A stretch of 64,000 nt of DNA from Lactococcus petauri. Its GTDB lineage: Bacteria; Bacillota; Bacilli; Lactobacillales; Streptococcaceae. Below the pieces are notes generated by a model. The model had not been told where the DNA came from. It saw only the letters and a list, made by a program, of their open reading frames with translations, and ran no database searches. Where the stretch lies: contig NZ_MUIZ01000002.1 of assembly GCF_002154895.1 (NCBI RefSeq), positions 124,001 through 188,000 of the forward strand, written 5' to 3'. Below, piece after piece: positions 25,087 to 35,179 of this stretch. Positions within the stretch are counted from its first letter, which is position 1, and each line of letters begins with the position of its first letter. A program made the position numbers and the translations under genes.

Positions 25087-27021
25087 GTGTTAGTAACACA
25101 ACGTGAACAACAAATCATCCAAGAATTTTTAGTGAAGGAAACCCTGACCATTGCAGATATGATGGAAGCGACTGGAGCCAGCAGAAGAACAATTTATCGG
25201 GATTTAGATAAATTTCAACTGACTTTGCCTAATATGGGTATTTATTTACGTACTTCAACAGAAGGCTATTATTTAGAAGGAGATCTTGCCCGGTTAGAGC
25301 AACTTCAGGAGCTCAAGGAGTTTTCGCCTCAAGAAAGACAAAAAGCTGAGATTGTTCTTTTAGTCACGAAGCATCATTCTCTTGAAGAATTAGCAGAACG
25401 TTTTGCAGTAAGTTTGCCCACTGTTATTTCGAATTTGAAACATTTAGATAAAATTTGTGAAGAAAATGAACTCTTTTTACATCAAGATGACGAAATTTGG
25501 ATTACTGGAAAAGAAGAAAAAATTCGTTCGGTCTTGGTTTCGATATTAAATGACTCGATGAGTATCAGTGAAGCATTGAATGGCGATTTTGCGGAAGGTA
25601 AAATTTCTTCATTTTTGGAAACACAGTTTTTAGAGACAGCAAAAGCAATCTTTGAAAAAAATGTCGAGATAAAAGCGGTCGATAAAAGTAAGGTTTTGAT
25701 GCAATTTTTCCTTGGCATAACACTGCTAAGGATTAACCAAGGAAAGACAATTTCATCTGGACTTTGGCGTAAACCAAGTAAAGAAGCAATTGCCTTTGTA
25801 AGGGAAATTATCCAAGAGCTAGGGGGAACATCTTTTAGTCTCACAGAGATTGTATATCTAGCCAGTATTTATGATGTACTTTACTTTGGTTTTGGTCGTG
25901 AAGTTCTTTTTATGGAAAAATTTGACAGTCAGTTTTCTTATAAAGTACGCCAACTAATCAGTGAAGTTTCACAAAAAATGGATATTGCTTTTATCAAAGA
26001 CGATAAACTCTATGGCCTTCTTTATGCTCATCTAAAAGAAACAGAAATTTTACCGGATCTTTCCTCCGAAAAAGAAAATAAGTTTATCAAAAAGATTGAA
26101 GCGGACAACAAAAAAGTTTTTAAAGTGGTGCAGGATGTTCTGCCGAAAGTATTTTCACGGAAATTCTCCAGCACAGATACAGCTTTTGTAACTTTGCATT
26201 TCGTAGCGACTCTTGAACGAAGTGATTTGGTTCTTCCCTTAACAGCGGCTATTGTGACAAGTCGGGGGCGAATCTCTTGTGAATTTTTGATCAGTCACTT
26301 AAAGAAAAATTTCCCCTTTTTGAAGCGTATCGATATTATCCAATTGTCTGAAATACCGAATCTGGAGCACTATGATGTAGTATTTACAACAGAAAAAGAG
26401 TTGAATTATATTTATGTGAGTCGTATATTGGATCAGAAAAATACCGATGATATTCGTCACCAATTGCGTGTAATTCAACAAGAGGCAAGGAAAGAAAATA
26501 AGGAAGATGAGCCACGTCATACAGTAGATCTAAGCAGGTTATTCAGTATAAGTAATACTTTATTAGAACAATTTTCTCTGGAAACTTTAGAAAACCCGCC
26601 CCATTTGCAAGCTGTTATTGAACTTATTGTACAGCGTTTGGGTTTTTCAGAAAAAGAAGGATTGGCTCGGCTCTTGTTAGAACGTTTCGAGGCGACACAT
26701 TTGGCTATTCCGGATACAAATATTGCACTGCTTCATGGTCTCCATGGAACAGTGCCGTATCCGCTTTTCAAAATATATGATCTAGAGGAGCGCATAGAAG
26801 TAATTGCCATGAACCAAGAAAAGATAAGCGTTAATCGTGTTCTCTTGTTATTAGCACCTCCAGAAGTTGACCATTATGCGACATATCTCTTGGGAAGAAT
26901 ATCGAGCTCAATCATCGAAAATAAACTGTATACGAAAATTTATGATTCCGGTAATCAAGAAGTTGTTGAAGAGCTCTTAAAAATGATTATGACTGAATCA
27001 ATCCAAAAATATGGAGAATAA
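25087..27021 (+). CDS. mtlR: MtlR, PRD-containing mannitol operon activator
   Basis: A 644-residue transcriptional activator of the BglG/MtlR type. N-terminal HTH segments (about 5-60 and 85-130; [18 protein letters not shown] is clear) are followed by two PTS regulation domains (about 185-395), an EIIB-like region (about 400-475, with C400 in RGRISCEFL) and an EIIA-like C-terminus (about 500-640) containing ALLHGLHG. Phosphorylation by HPr and EII components sets its activity. It starts at GTG 25087 with AAAGGGGG upstream, 24 bp after mtlA. Its end overlaps an early in-frame start option of mtlF. Confidence 0.92.
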   Translation: MLVTQREQQIIQEFLVKETLTIADMMEATGASRRTIYRDLDKFQLTLPNMGIYLRTSTEGYYLEGDLARLEQLQELKEFSPQERQKAEIVLLVTKHHSLEELAERFAVSLPTVISNLKHLDKICEENELFLHQDDEIWITGKEEKIRSVLVSILNDSMSISEALNGDFAEGKISSFLETQFLETAKAIFEKNVEIKAVDKSKVLMQFFLGITLLRINQGKTISSGLWRKPSKEAIAFVREIIQELGGTSFSLTEIVYLASIYDVLYFGFGREVLFMEKFDSQFSYKVRQLISEVSQKMDIAFIKDDKLYGLLYAHLKETEILPDLSSEKENKFIKKIEADNKKVFKVVQDVLPKVFSRKFSSTDTAFVTLHFVATLERSDLVLPLTAAIVTSRGRISCEFLISHLKKNFPFLKRIDIIQLSEIPNLEHYDVVFTTEKELNYIYVSRILDQKNTDDIRHQLRVIQQEARKENKEDEPRHTVDLSRLFSISNTLLEQFSLETLENPPHLQAVIELIVQRLGFSEKEGLARLLLERFEATHLAIPDTNIALLHGLHGTVPYPLFKIYDLEERIEVIAMNQEKISVNRVLLLLAPPEVDHYATYLLGRISSSIIENKLYTKIYDSGNQEVVEELLKMIMTESIQKYGE

Positions 27022-27022
27022 A

Positions 27023-27454
27023 ATGAGAATTCAAAGAAATCTGATAAAACTAAATAAACATTTTGAAACAAAAGAAGAAGCGATTGAATATTGTGGTTCC
27101 TTACTTCATGATGCAGGCTGTGTGACCGCAGCCTATATTCCAGCTATGGTTCAACGTAACGAGGAACTTTCTGTATATATGGGGAATTTTATCGCCATCC
27201 CTCACGGCACAGATGAAGCAAAAAAAGAAGTTAAAAAAACCGGCATATGTATTGTGCAAGTTCCTCGGGGCATAAACTTTGGTGATGCTGAAGAACGCAA
27301 AGTGGCGACTGTTTTATTTGGAATAGCAGGTGTGGGAGACGAGCATTTGGAGCTTATCCAAAAAATCTCGCTTTTCTGCGCTGATGTCGATAATGTCGTT
27401 AAAATCGCAGATGCACAAACTGTTGATGAAATCGCAGCATACTTTGAAAACTAG
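27023..27454 (+). CDS. mtlF: Mannitol PTS EIIA component
   Basis: A cytosolic 143-residue EIIA protein of the mannitol/fructose family that passes phosphate from HPr to MtlA. The active histidine is H61 in [14 protein letters not shown] use ATG 27023 because GGAG lies 6-7 nt upstream; ATG 27011, four codons earlier, lies inside mtlR. It follows mtlR directly and is ended by a strong terminator at 27463-27498. The operon order mtlA-mtlR-mtlF-mtlD is usual in streptococci and lactococci. Confidence 0.93.
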   Translation: MRIQRNLIKLNKHFETKEEAIEYCGSLLHDAGCVTAAYIPAMVQRNEELSVYMGNFIAIPHGTDEAKKEVKKTGICIVQVPRGINFGDAEERKVATVLFGIAGVGDEHLELIQKISLFCADVDNVVKIADAQTVDEIAAYFEN

Positions 27455-27462
27455 ATAATCTC

Positions 27463-27498
27463 AAAAATCTTGGCACAGTAAAAAGTGCCAAGATTTTT
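27463..27498 (+). terminator. Strong terminator between mtlF and mtlD
   Basis: Perfect 14-bp stem AAAAATCTTGGCAC / GTGCCAAGATTTTT with an 8-nt loop. It lies inside what is normally a single mtl operon. Confidence 0.88.
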
Positions 27499-27512
27499 AT
27501 TTAGTAGCGGAA

Positions 27513-27526
27513 AGAAAACGATTACA
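27513..27526. promoter_or_regulatory. cre-like site upstream of mtlD
   Basis: AGAAAACGATTACA fits the CcpA operator at 12 of 14 positions and lies 38 bp before mtlD, between the terminator and the RBS. Confidence 0.55.
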
Positions 27527-27563
27527 ATAAAGGAGTAAAAAGAAGAAATGAAGGTAAATACAA

Positions 27564-28715
27564 ATGAAAAAAGCAGTACATTTTGGCGCAGGAAATATCG
27601 GACGTGGTTTTATCGGAGAAATCTTATATAAGAACGGTTTTGAAATTGCCTTTGTCGATGTTAATGAAAAAATCATCAACGCTTTAAATGAGGAAGGAAA
27701 ATATACGATTGAGCTGGCAGAGCAATCGCATGAAAAAATTCAAGTCCATAGTGTTTCGGGCATTAACAATGCGCAGAACCCTGAAGCAGTTGTTGAGGCT
27801 ATCGCAGAGGTCGATATCGTTACTACAGCCATTGGGCCCAACATACTTTCTTTTATTGCGGAACTGATTGCTAAAGGCATTCAAAAGCGTAAAGTCCAAG
27901 GAAATCAAAAACAATTAGACATCCTTGCCTGTGAAAACATGATTGGGGGTTCCGAATTTCTTTTTGATAAGGTCAAAGAATATTTAACACCAGCTGATTT
28001 AGAATTTGTAGATTCAAAAATCGGCTTTCCCAATGCGGCAGTCGACCGTATCGTCCCCAATCAATCCCATGAAGATCCGCTCTATGTTGTCGTTGAACCC
28101 TTCCGTGAGTGGGTTGTGGACGAAAGTCAACTGAAAAACAGCGAAGTAAAGCTTGAAGGTGTTCATTATGCCGGAGATTTGGAACCTTTTATTGAACGTA
28201 AACTCTTCTCTGTCAACAGCGGTCATGCCACAGTGGCTTATACAGGTGCATACTATGGTTACCAAACGATTTTAGAAGCCTTACAAAATAATGAGGCATT
28301 GGCCTCACTTAAAGACGTCCAAGCTGAGACACGTCAGTTGCTCTTAGCCAAATGGGACTTTACTGAGGAAGAGTTGAAAGCTTATCATGAAACAATTATT
28401 GAGCGTTTCTCAAACACAGAGATAGTGGATGAGATAAGTCGTGTAGCACGTACTCCGATGCGTAAGCTAGGCTACGACGAACGCTTTATCCGCCCAATCC
28501 GTGAACTTTCTGAACGCGGTTTATCTTATCAAAGCCATTTGGCAGTGGTGGGGAAAATTTTTGCCTACAAAGACGAAAACGATAAAGAAGCTGTGGCTTT
28601 GCAAGAAGCATTAGAAGAGAAAGGACTTAACGCAGTTATCCGTGAAGTCACTAGTCTTACAGATGAGAGCTTGATTATGGAGATTGAGGCTAGTGCGAAA
28701 AAATATATGAAGTGA
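27564..28715 (+). CDS. mtlD: Mannitol-1-phosphate 5-dehydrogenase
   Basis: Oxidises mannitol-1-phosphate to fructose-6-phosphate with NAD+. The 383-residue protein starts with the dinucleotide-binding motif [14 protein letters not shown] (6-19). It contains family signatures [10 protein letters not shown] (near 89), [13 protein letters not shown] (near 153) and [14 protein letters not shown] (near 213), the last including the substrate-binding lysine/histidine region. RBS AAGG lies 9 nt upstream. A strong terminator and a cre-like site separate it from mtlF, so it may be transcribed partly from its own promoter. Confidence 0.96.
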   Translation: MKKAVHFGAGNIGRGFIGEILYKNGFEIAFVDVNEKIINALNEEGKYTIELAEQSHEKIQVHSVSGINNAQNPEAVVEAIAEVDIVTTAIGPNILSFIAELIAKGIQKRKVQGNQKQLDILACENMIGGSEFLFDKVKEYLTPADLEFVDSKIGFPNAAVDRIVPNQSHEDPLYVVVEPFREWVVDESQLKNSEVKLEGVHYAGDLEPFIERKLFSVNSGHATVAYTGAYYGYQTILEALQNNEALASLKDVQAETRQLLLAKWDFTEEELKAYHETIIERFSNTEIVDEISRVARTPMRKLGYDERFIRPIRELSERGLSYQSHLAVVGKIFAYKDENDKEAVALQEALEEKGLNAVIREVTSLTDESLIMEIEASAKKYMK

Positions 28716-28810
28716 ATTTCCCTTGAAAAAAGTTACGTTTTGATGAGGCTTTTAACTTACTTAGAAGACTAAAATGGTGAAAGAAAGGACTTTTCTGATA
28801 TAATAAAACT

Positions 28811-29839
28811 ATGAAGAAAAAAGTAATCGCTATCATCATCGCCCTTTTAGTTGGTGCAGTTGGGCTCTTCCTTTGGCAAACGAAGGTCTTTGCTCCAAAA
28901 ACAGCAAAAGAAGAAGTAAAACAAGAGGAAAAATCAGGTCCTGTACGCTCAGAACTTACAGGCCTTGAAACGACTGCTGCAAAGGCAAAACGCCCGATAA
29001 CAGCCGTGATGGTGGAAAATTCACCAGAAGCGCGACCGCAATCCGGTCTTAAAGATGCGGGAGTGGTTTTTGAAGCTGTCGCTGAAGGAGGCATCACACG
29101 CTTCGTAGCCCTTTATCAGGAAGCACAGCCTGATTTGATTGGCCCTGTGCGTTCTATTCGTCCTTACTTTGTGGAATGGGCAGCTGGTTTTGATGCTGGC
29201 TTAGCTCACGTGGGTGGCTCAGAGTTAGCTTTGAACATGGTCAAGTCGGGTGATTATGTCGCAGACTTAGATCAATTTAAAGCACCTGAGGGTATCTTCT
29301 GGCGTTCTGAGGACCGCGTGGCACCACATAATATGTATACGAAAATGAGCGGTTTGGACAAGTACATGACCAAGCTAGATAAGAAGAAATCTGATTTCCA
29401 AAGCTGGGACAGACAAGCACTCAAGTCAGATAAAACAGAAAGTGACCTGCCAGCTGCTCAAGCTATCAGACTTCCAGTCTCTACCGGTATTTTTGAAGTC
29501 AGCTATCATTACGATACAGCCAGCAAGACCTATCAACGTTTCCAAGGTGGTGAAGCACATCAAGACCGAGAAAAGGGTCAAATTTCACCAGATGTAGTCA
29601 TTGCAATCATGGTCAATCAAAAACTATCCGCAGACGGTAACCACATGGACATCGAAACGACCGGTACAGGAAAGGCCTATATTTTCCAAAACGGCAAAGT
29701 CCAGGAAGGAAATTGGGCCAAACCAAATGCACAAACAAATATCAGCTTCACCGACGATCAAGGAAACAAAATCCCGCTCAAGTCGGGTCAAACTTGGATA
29801 ACGGCAGTTGATAATAGTCGTGAAGTTGTTTGGGAGTAG
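28811..29839 (+). CDS. DUF3048 family protein (YerB-like), membrane anchored
   Basis: A 342-residue extracytoplasmic protein anchored by an N-terminal hydrophobic segment (about 4-22); no lipobox cysteine is present. The DUF3048 part begins at RPITAVMVENSPEARPQSGL (near 62) and includes GPVRSIRPYFVEWA and GGSELALNMV; the C-terminal YerB domain ends SGQTWITAVDNSREVVWE. Function is unknown; B. subtilis YerB is a lipoprotein. The gene stands alone. Its TATAAT (28799-28804) ends 6 nt before the ATG and no RBS is present, so the mRNA is probably leaderless. Confidence 0.85.
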   Translation: MKKKVIAIIIALLVGAVGLFLWQTKVFAPKTAKEEVKQEEKSGPVRSELTGLETTAAKAKRPITAVMVENSPEARPQSGLKDAGVVFEAVAEGGITRFVALYQEAQPDLIGPVRSIRPYFVEWAAGFDAGLAHVGGSELALNMVKSGDYVADLDQFKAPEGIFWRSEDRVAPHNMYTKMSGLDKYMTKLDKKKSDFQSWDRQALKSDKTESDLPAAQAIRLPVSTGIFEVSYHYDTASKTYQRFQGGEAHQDREKGQISPDVVIAIMVNQKLSADGNHMDIETTGTGKAYIFQNGKVQEGNWAKPNAQTNISFTDDQGNKIPLKSGQTWITAVDNSREVVWE

Positions 29840-29848
29840 TAGATGCTT

Positions 29849-29880
29849 AAAAAGAACAGTGAATTTCGCTGTTCTTTTCT
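29849..29880 (+). terminator. Terminator after the DUF3048 gene
   Basis: AAAAGAACAG / CTGTTCTTTT hairpin with a 9-nt loop. Confidence 0.85.
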
Positions 29881-29954
29881 ATTTGAAGTCCTGCATGTTA
29901 TAATGGTGAGAGAATAATTTGATGGAGAAACACAAAAGGATATAGGTTTTATAC

Positions 29955-30763
29955 ATGAAGCAAGTTTTTATTTTTTCGGATAACCAAAAGGACAGTATTT
30001 TTTGCTATGAACATGATCCAGTTATCTTAATCTTAAGGAGCAAGAATTTTCTAAGTTTCCTGCTGTTTATGTGTTAATCGGGCAGAATAAAAGATACGTT
30101 GGACAAACAGCGGGGCAAACTATAACTCAGCGTCTGTCTCAACATCTATCTGATGAAGCAAAAAATTGGGCAGAATCTGTGGTCTTTTTTTCAAGAAAAG
30201 ATGGAAAGATGTCTAAAACGGAAACAGAGTATCTTGAGCATAAGCTTATTCAAGATTTTAAAACAAAATCTGATTTTGAGTTGACAAATTTGAATAATGG
30301 GAATACATCTTATATAGGAAAACTTCAAAAGCTCCAAGCAGAAGCGTTATATGAAAAAGTTTTTGAAATAAATGAAGATATTGCAAGTTTAAACTTCTTT
30401 GGAGAGGAATCACCTTTTTATGAATTAAAGCAAAAAGAGGTCAAGACAGACAAGTTTGTGATCTCTTACGATAAACAAAAAATAACGTCAAATTCAGCAA
30501 GGAAGTTATTTGTAGAGTTTGTTAGAAATCTGTTGAAGGATAACAAATATTCAGAAAAAATAAAGTCATTAATTGTGGATGACCGTCCAAGTCATGCCTT
30601 TATTTTAGGAACAAAACGTTCAACTTATGGTGGACGTCCAAGCTCTGTTCAAGTTTCAGAGAATATTTGGCTTTATACCAATTTGTCACGTAAGGATACT
30701 CGGCGAAAGTTGGAGAAATTGGCTGCTGATCTCAGTGTTAAAGTGGAATTAATTTGGGAATAG
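29955..30763 (+). pseudogene. GIY-YIG nuclease-domain protein, frameshifted
   Basis: The frame from ATG 29955 (RBS AAAGGATATAGG) reads MKQVFIFSDNQKDSIFCYEHDPVIL in two parts and then loses the match. The continuation NLKEQEFSKFPAVYVLI is in another frame and runs to 30763. Joining them near 30024-30035 needs one extra base, most simply an A in the TTAATC run. The downstream part has the GIY-YIG core, VYVLIGQNKRYVGQT, then a conserved Arg/His region (TQRLSQHL) and a Glu in YLEHKLIQDF, and ends in a domain of unknown type. A GTG at 30071 could start a shorter product but lacks an RBS. Full-length restored product would be about 269 residues. A sequencing error cannot be excluded. Confidence 0.7.
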
Positions 30764-30846
30764 TATAACAATTATTAATATTTAAATAAAAAGATATAAA
30801 AGAGTGTCTACAAACGTAACACTCTTTTATGCTATAATAAAACACT

Positions 30847-31725
30847 ATGCAAAACCCAAAAATAAAAACACCTCCAAGAACAAGTAAAAAAACTAAAAAG
30901 AAAACGAAGCGTATCCTCTTATCTATCATAAGCGTATTTATATTGCTTATCGTTGCTCTGCCTTTCTATGCTTGGAAAGTTGAGCCCTTCCTTGTGCATG
31001 TCAATCATGTCGAGCTGGGAAAGAAAAATGAGCGGACACCACTAAACGTTGTGCAAATCTCTGATTTGCAGGTTTCCGAGTACTTTGAAACAAATCGTTT
31101 AGATAAGGTGATTGAGAAGGTTAATGCCCAAAACCCAGATATTCTTTTGTTTACAGGAGATTTGTTTGATAATTACTCCAAGTATCCAGAACAAATGGCA
31201 CCAATGATTGAAAAATTAAAAGCTTTTAAGGCAAATATTGGGAAGTATGCCGTTTGGGGCAATCATGATTATGGTGGCGGTGCTGTCCGCGTTTATGAAG
31301 ATGTTATGTCGGCGGGTGGATTTACCGTGCTAAGAAATCAGGGAGAAACTCTAACATTGAGCGATGGTCGCCAAGTTTTCTTAGGTGGACTCGACGATTC
31401 TCTTTTAGGAAATCCTTCAGTATCCGATACGCTTGCTTACCGTCAAAACTATGACTATGCCATCACGATGACACATGAACCAGATGTGGCGGATGCTTTT
31501 ATCGGTACAGATACACAGCTAGTTTTAGCGGGTCACAGTCACGGTGGTCAGGTCTGGATTCCCTTCTATCCGATAAAAAATGTTTTGGCTGAGAAGTATA
31601 CACGGGGCTTATACCAGCTTGATGCCATTACACAACTGTATGTCAATACAGGGATAGGAACCACATCGATTCACGCGCGTTTTGGAGTTATACCTGAGGT
31701 AACTCAGTTCACCATTTATATTTAA
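30847..31725 (+). CDS. Membrane-anchored metallophosphoesterase (YkuE-like)
   Basis: A 292-residue calcineurin-like phosphoesterase with a Lys/Thr-rich cytoplasmic N-terminus, one membrane helix (about 25-45) and an external catalytic domain. Metal-binding motifs are present in order: QISDLQ (in place of DxH, with Gln at the His position), FTGDLFDN, WGNHDYGGG, THEPD and GHSHGGQ. It resembles YkuE-type phosphodiesterases thought to act on cell-surface lipids or nucleotides. An extended -10 (TGCTATAAT) ends 8 nt before the ATG without an RBS, so the mRNA is probably leaderless. A terminator follows at 31727-31752. Confidence 0.83.
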   Translation: MQNPKIKTPPRTSKKTKKKTKRILLSIISVFILLIVALPFYAWKVEPFLVHVNHVELGKKNERTPLNVVQISDLQVSEYFETNRLDKVIEKVNAQNPDILLFTGDLFDNYSKYPEQMAPMIEKLKAFKANIGKYAVWGNHDYGGGAVRVYEDVMSAGGFTVLRNQGETLTLSDGRQVFLGGLDDSLLGNPSVSDTLAYRQNYDYAITMTHEPDVADAFIGTDTQLVLAGHSHGGQVWIPFYPIKNVLAEKYTRGLYQLDAITQLYVNTGIGTTSIHARFGVIPEVTQFTIYI

Positions 31726-31726
31726 A

Positions 31727-31752
31727 AGAAAAGAGGGGCTACTCTCTTTTTT
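31727..31752 (+). terminator. Terminator after the phosphoesterase gene
   Basis: AAAGAG...CTCTTT hairpin followed by T-rich sequence. Confidence 0.65.
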
Positions 31753-31863
31753 GTTACAAAAAGAGCTTTGCCATCTCCTGTAAAGTGACTATTTTGCAGC
31801 TTTAAATATTATAAAATAGAAGAGTTGTCTATACATGAAACGGAAAGAATTGTAGGTGAAGCC

Positions 31864-32229
31864 TTGATTAGAGTATACTACCGCAAACCTTGTACCGCCA
31901 GCCAAAAAGCAAATTCATGGTTTCAGAACTATGGGATAGAAGCGAAATATGTCCGAATTGAAAAAATATCAGAAACGGATTTACTGGAAATTTTATCTCT
32001 ATCTGAAGGTGGTTTTGCAGAAATTACTAAAAAATCACGAACATCTTCAAAGAAGACCTTGAAAGCCCTAATGGGACTCAATAAATTAACTTTTAAAGAA
32101 GCTCTTGCTTTCGTCACTGAGCATCCAGAATGTTTGATTACACCCATTATTATTGGTAAAAATAAGATGTTGGTAGGATATAATGAAGTCGAAATGAGGA
32201 AGTTTATTCCACGTTATCTGCGCGATTAA
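31864..32229 (+). CDS. Spx/ArsC-family protein with CxxS site
   Basis: A 121-residue thioredoxin-fold protein of the Spx/ArsC family. The N-terminal site is RKPCTAS, so the redox pair is Cys-x-x-Ser rather than the Cys-x-x-Cys of disulfide-switched Spx. The C-terminal half includes TPIIIGKNKMLVGYNE. Spx proteins bind RNA polymerase alpha to redirect transcription under stress. I choose TTG 31864 because AGGTG lies 5 nt upstream and the family starts at this point. The longer frame from TTG 31825 adds unrelated residues and sits against the -10. Lactococci encode several Spx paralogues (TrmA, SpxB and others); which one this is cannot be decided here. Confidence 0.75.
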   Translation: MIRVYYRKPCTASQKANSWFQNYGIEAKYVRIEKISETDLLEILSLSEGGFAEITKKSRTSSKKTLKALMGLNKLTFKEALAFVTEHPECLITPIIIGKNKMLVGYNEVEMRKFIPRYLRD

Positions 32230-32301
32230 AAACTGTAATGTTTACAAATTTAGAGTTATAATAAGGAGATAGGGCATTCAAAAAAGTAAGGGACATTTAT
32301 A

Positions 32302-33795
32302 ATGAAAATAACAGCGATAGAAGATAGTGTGAGTTTGGAGCTCAAACTTTTGGAACTTATGAAAGAGAAGGGCGACTGGATTGATGCCGAAGAAATGGCA
32401 AAAACTTTGGGGATCAGTACAAAACGTACGACCAGTTTGATTAATAGTTTACTTCATGAGATAAGATCTTTTGACTCTGACAATCTCAATCTCAAAATAT
32501 TAAAAGGGCGCGGAAACCTTTTAGAAATTAAGGATGCGCGTGATTATCGAAAATTTCGCCAGAAACTCATCGAAAATATCATTATTTATAAGATTCTCTT
32601 TTCGATTGCTTTAAATAAAGATGCAAATCTGGAACGTTTGGCTATGGAGAACTTTGTCAGCGAATCTTTGATTAAAAAGCGCATCGCAAGTGCCAATCAA
32701 ATGATGGCTAATCTCGGTGTAAAGGTTGTAACCAGAAAAAAACAGTATCTTTTTCAAGGGGATGAACAACAAGTCAGAGGAATGTTAAATATTCTCTTTT
32801 GGCGCCTTTACCGAGGCGATGAGTGGCCTTTTTCAGGAGTTAATAAAGAAAAAATCATTAACTTGATTTCGCAAATAAGCCTTGAGATAGACTTACAGAT
32901 GAATCAGTTTACAGCTTATCAAATTGCCTATATGTTTGCCATAAATTTCAGCAGATATCAACGCGGCTTTTCAGTAAACTTGGAAGAAGGCTGGGAGAAA
33001 TATCGTTCGATTTGTGAATGGATTGATGATAAGACGGATATTTACGCTTTATTTTATAAAAATTATGGTTTTCCTAAACATGAAGTGGACTTTTTACTGA
33101 TTGAAGCCATGACTAAGAGCAAAATTTACAATAGTCTTGAGCATAAGGCACCCGATTTTTGGAGTGTTCTTGAAGGGACACCCGCCTTTGAAGCTACAGA
33201 ACGTTTGGTGCAAAAAATGGAAACACACACAGGGAAACTCTCCGAAGAGAAAAGAAGATTGTTCTTGCGGTATATTTATCCCTGTCATTTGCATGCGGAC
33301 CTATTCTCAAACATCATTTTCTCAGAGTCTGGGCACCATGCAATTAACGTTTCGTCTTACTTTTTCCCAGTCATGCGCCAGTCTTTGAAAAAACTCCTTG
33401 CTGAGCTATATCAAGAAAGTGGACTCACACTCTTTTTAAATGAAGAATACTTGATTGGCGAGTATATACTGGCTTTATCCTTCTTTATGCCCGTCCAGTT
33501 TCAGGAAAAAGAAATCACGCTCTTCATTGATACTGACTTGTCCGAGATGCTAGAAAAATTGTTAATCCGACAAATTTTTAATCAATTTGGTCATCTTTAT
33601 AATTTAAAAATAATCACAAGTCTATCAGAACCAGAACAAAATGTAGATATCGTTATTTCGACAAGCGCTATGGGTGAGCACAGTAATTTGAAAAAAACAG
33701 TGCAGTTATTCCTTGTTCATCCTTTCCTCACGCGAAGGGAAATCGAGGACATTGAGGATTATCTACATATTTTAATCACCAAAAATGACGAGTAA
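32302..33795 (+). CDS. Mga-like transcriptional regulator
   Basis: A 497-residue stand-alone regulator related in layout to the protein at 11409-12941. It has N-terminal winged-helix regions (about 15-75, including AEEMAKTLGISTKRTTSLI; and 95-145), a PRD-like helical centre (about 165-390) and an EIIB-like C-terminus (about 400-495; ITLFIDTDLSEML and VDIVISTSA). No surface-protein or PTS gene lies beside it, so its targets are probably elsewhere. RBS AAGGGA precedes the ATG. The stop codon is embedded in a short terminator (33786-33811). Confidence 0.78.
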   Translation: MKITAIEDSVSLELKLLELMKEKGDWIDAEEMAKTLGISTKRTTSLINSLLHEIRSFDSDNLNLKILKGRGNLLEIKDARDYRKFRQKLIENIIIYKILFSIALNKDANLERLAMENFVSESLIKKRIASANQMMANLGVKVVTRKKQYLFQGDEQQVRGMLNILFWRLYRGDEWPFSGVNKEKIINLISQISLEIDLQMNQFTAYQIAYMFAINFSRYQRGFSVNLEEGWEKYRSICEWIDDKTDIYALFYKNYGFPKHEVDFLLIEAMTKSKIYNSLEHKAPDFWSVLEGTPAFEATERLVQKMETHTGKLSEEKRRLFLRYIYPCHLHADLFSNIIFSESGHHAINVSSYFFPVMRQSLKKLLAELYQESGLTLFLNEEYLIGEYILALSFFMPVQFQEKEITLFIDTDLSEMLEKLLIRQIFNQFGHLYNLKIITSLSEPEQNVDIVISTSAMGEHSNLKKTVQLFLVHPFLTRREIEDIEDYLHILITKNDE

Positions 33796-33811
33796 TATTC
33801 GTCTTTTTTTG
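33786..33811 (+). terminator. Terminator overlapping the end of the Mga-like gene
   Basis: GACGA...TCGTC stem with a T6 tail. The left arm includes the last codons. Confidence 0.7.
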
Positions 33812-33899
33812 TTGCTTCCCATCTGCCATTTTTTACCCCAATATCTTTTCCTATAGTGATAAGCTAGAAGTATTAAAAAAGACGATAAGAGGTATTAAA

Positions 33900-35114
33900 A
33901 TGGCTTTAGATGCTATAAAAATATTACAAGATGTGGTCCAAATCAACTCAGTCAATGGCAACGAAGAAGAAGTGGCGAACTATTTGCGTGCGTTACTTCA
34001 AGAGCATGATATTGCAGCCAAGATAATTCCTTACAGCGAGGGACGCGCCAGTCTTGTTGCCGAGATTGGAAACGGTAATGGTCCGGTAATAGGTTTTGAT
34101 GGGCATGAAGATACAGTATCTTTAGGAGATGAGAGCAAGTGGACATATCCGCCTTTAAGTGCGACTATAACCGAAGAGGGAAAAATGTACGGACGTGGCA
34201 CTACAGACATGAAGTCTGGCCTTGTTGCAGCCGTTGTAGCTATGATTAATCTCAAAGAAAGTGGCGTTCCTCTGAATGGGACAGTGCGCTTACTCGCTAC
34301 TGTGGGTGAAGAAAAAGGTGAACTTGGAGCAGGTCAGCTTGCAGAACTTGGTTATGCCGATGATATGGAAGCTTTAGTTGTCTGTGAGCCAACAGGTGGA
34401 GACTTCGCCACATTGCAACAAATGAAAGATACGATTCCGCTCGACATTCCGAAGTTCGACGGGGAGATGCGTCTCATCTTTATTGGCCATAAAGGTTCCG
34501 TCAACTATAAGGTACATGCCAAAGGCAAGGCTGCACATAGCTCAATGCCAGAGCTGGGTCAAAATGCCATCGAAGGTTTACTTAAGTTTTATGATAAACA
34601 AAAAGCATATTTTGATAAGCTTACAGAAGAAGATGATCTTTTAGGTTCAACTATTCCAGTCGTGACTTTGATTAATGGTGGTGAACAGATTAATACTGTT
34701 CCGGCCAACGCGAGTATGGGTGTGAAAATCCGTACCATTCCCGCATTGTCTAATGAAAAATTGATTGCGGATATTCAAGCGCTGATTGATGAATGTAATC
34801 GTGAGCAAGCAGTAGAGTTATCTTTAGAGGTCACCGAAAATGTTGCCCCTGTCAAAAGTAGCCCAGACTCAAAAATAGTAAAAGTAACTTCTGAAGTTTT
34901 GGAAGAACATCTGCAGCAGAAAGCACCACAAGTTGGTGTATCTGGTGGAACAGACGCCTCACAGTTTGTAAGAGCTAATCCTAATCTTGATATTGTGGTT
35001 TGTGGGCCCGGAAATGCTACAGCGCATGCTGTTGACGAGTATGTCCTTATAGATAGCTTTTTAGACTTTATCAAAATATATGAAAACATGATTCAAAAAT
35101 ATTTTGCAAGTTGA
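33900..35114 (+). CDS. M20 family peptidase/deacylase (ArgE/DapE-like)
   Basis: A 404-residue zinc hydrolase of the ArgE/DapE/ACY1 family. Metal and catalytic residues: GHEDTVS (His and Asp), GRGTTDMKSGL with the bridging Asp, TVGEEKGELGA with the catalytic Glu pair, CEPTGG, and a late His in NATAHAVDEY. The lid/dimerisation domain (about 190-300) includes GKAAHSSMPE. Substrate could be N-succinyl-diaminopimelate, N-acetylornithine or a dipeptide; no biosynthetic neighbours help to decide. RBS AGAGGT precedes the ATG, and a hairpin terminator lies at 35131-35179. Confidence 0.85.
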   Translation: MALDAIKILQDVVQINSVNGNEEEVANYLRALLQEHDIAAKIIPYSEGRASLVAEIGNGNGPVIGFDGHEDTVSLGDESKWTYPPLSATITEEGKMYGRGTTDMKSGLVAAVVAMINLKESGVPLNGTVRLLATVGEEKGELGAGQLAELGYADDMEALVVCEPTGGDFATLQQMKDTIPLDIPKFDGEMRLIFIGHKGSVNYKVHAKGKAAHSSMPELGQNAIEGLLKFYDKQKAYFDKLTEEDDLLGSTIPVVTLINGGEQINTVPANASMGVKIRTIPALSNEKLIADIQALIDECNREQAVELSLEVTENVAPVKSSPDSKIVKVTSEVLEEHLQQKAPQVGVSGGTDASQFVRANPNLDIVVCGPGNATAHAVDEYVLIDSFLDFIKIYENMIQKYFAS

Positions 35115-35130
35115 AACGGATAGGAGGAGA

Positions 35131-35179
35131 TAACACTTTTGGCCAAGTAGCCTTTCTTGAGCCAAAGTGTTATTTTTTT
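35131..35179 (+). terminator. Terminator after the M20 gene
   Basis: TAACACTTTTGGC and GCCAAAGTGTTA pair with one bulge, followed by T7. Confidence 0.8.
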
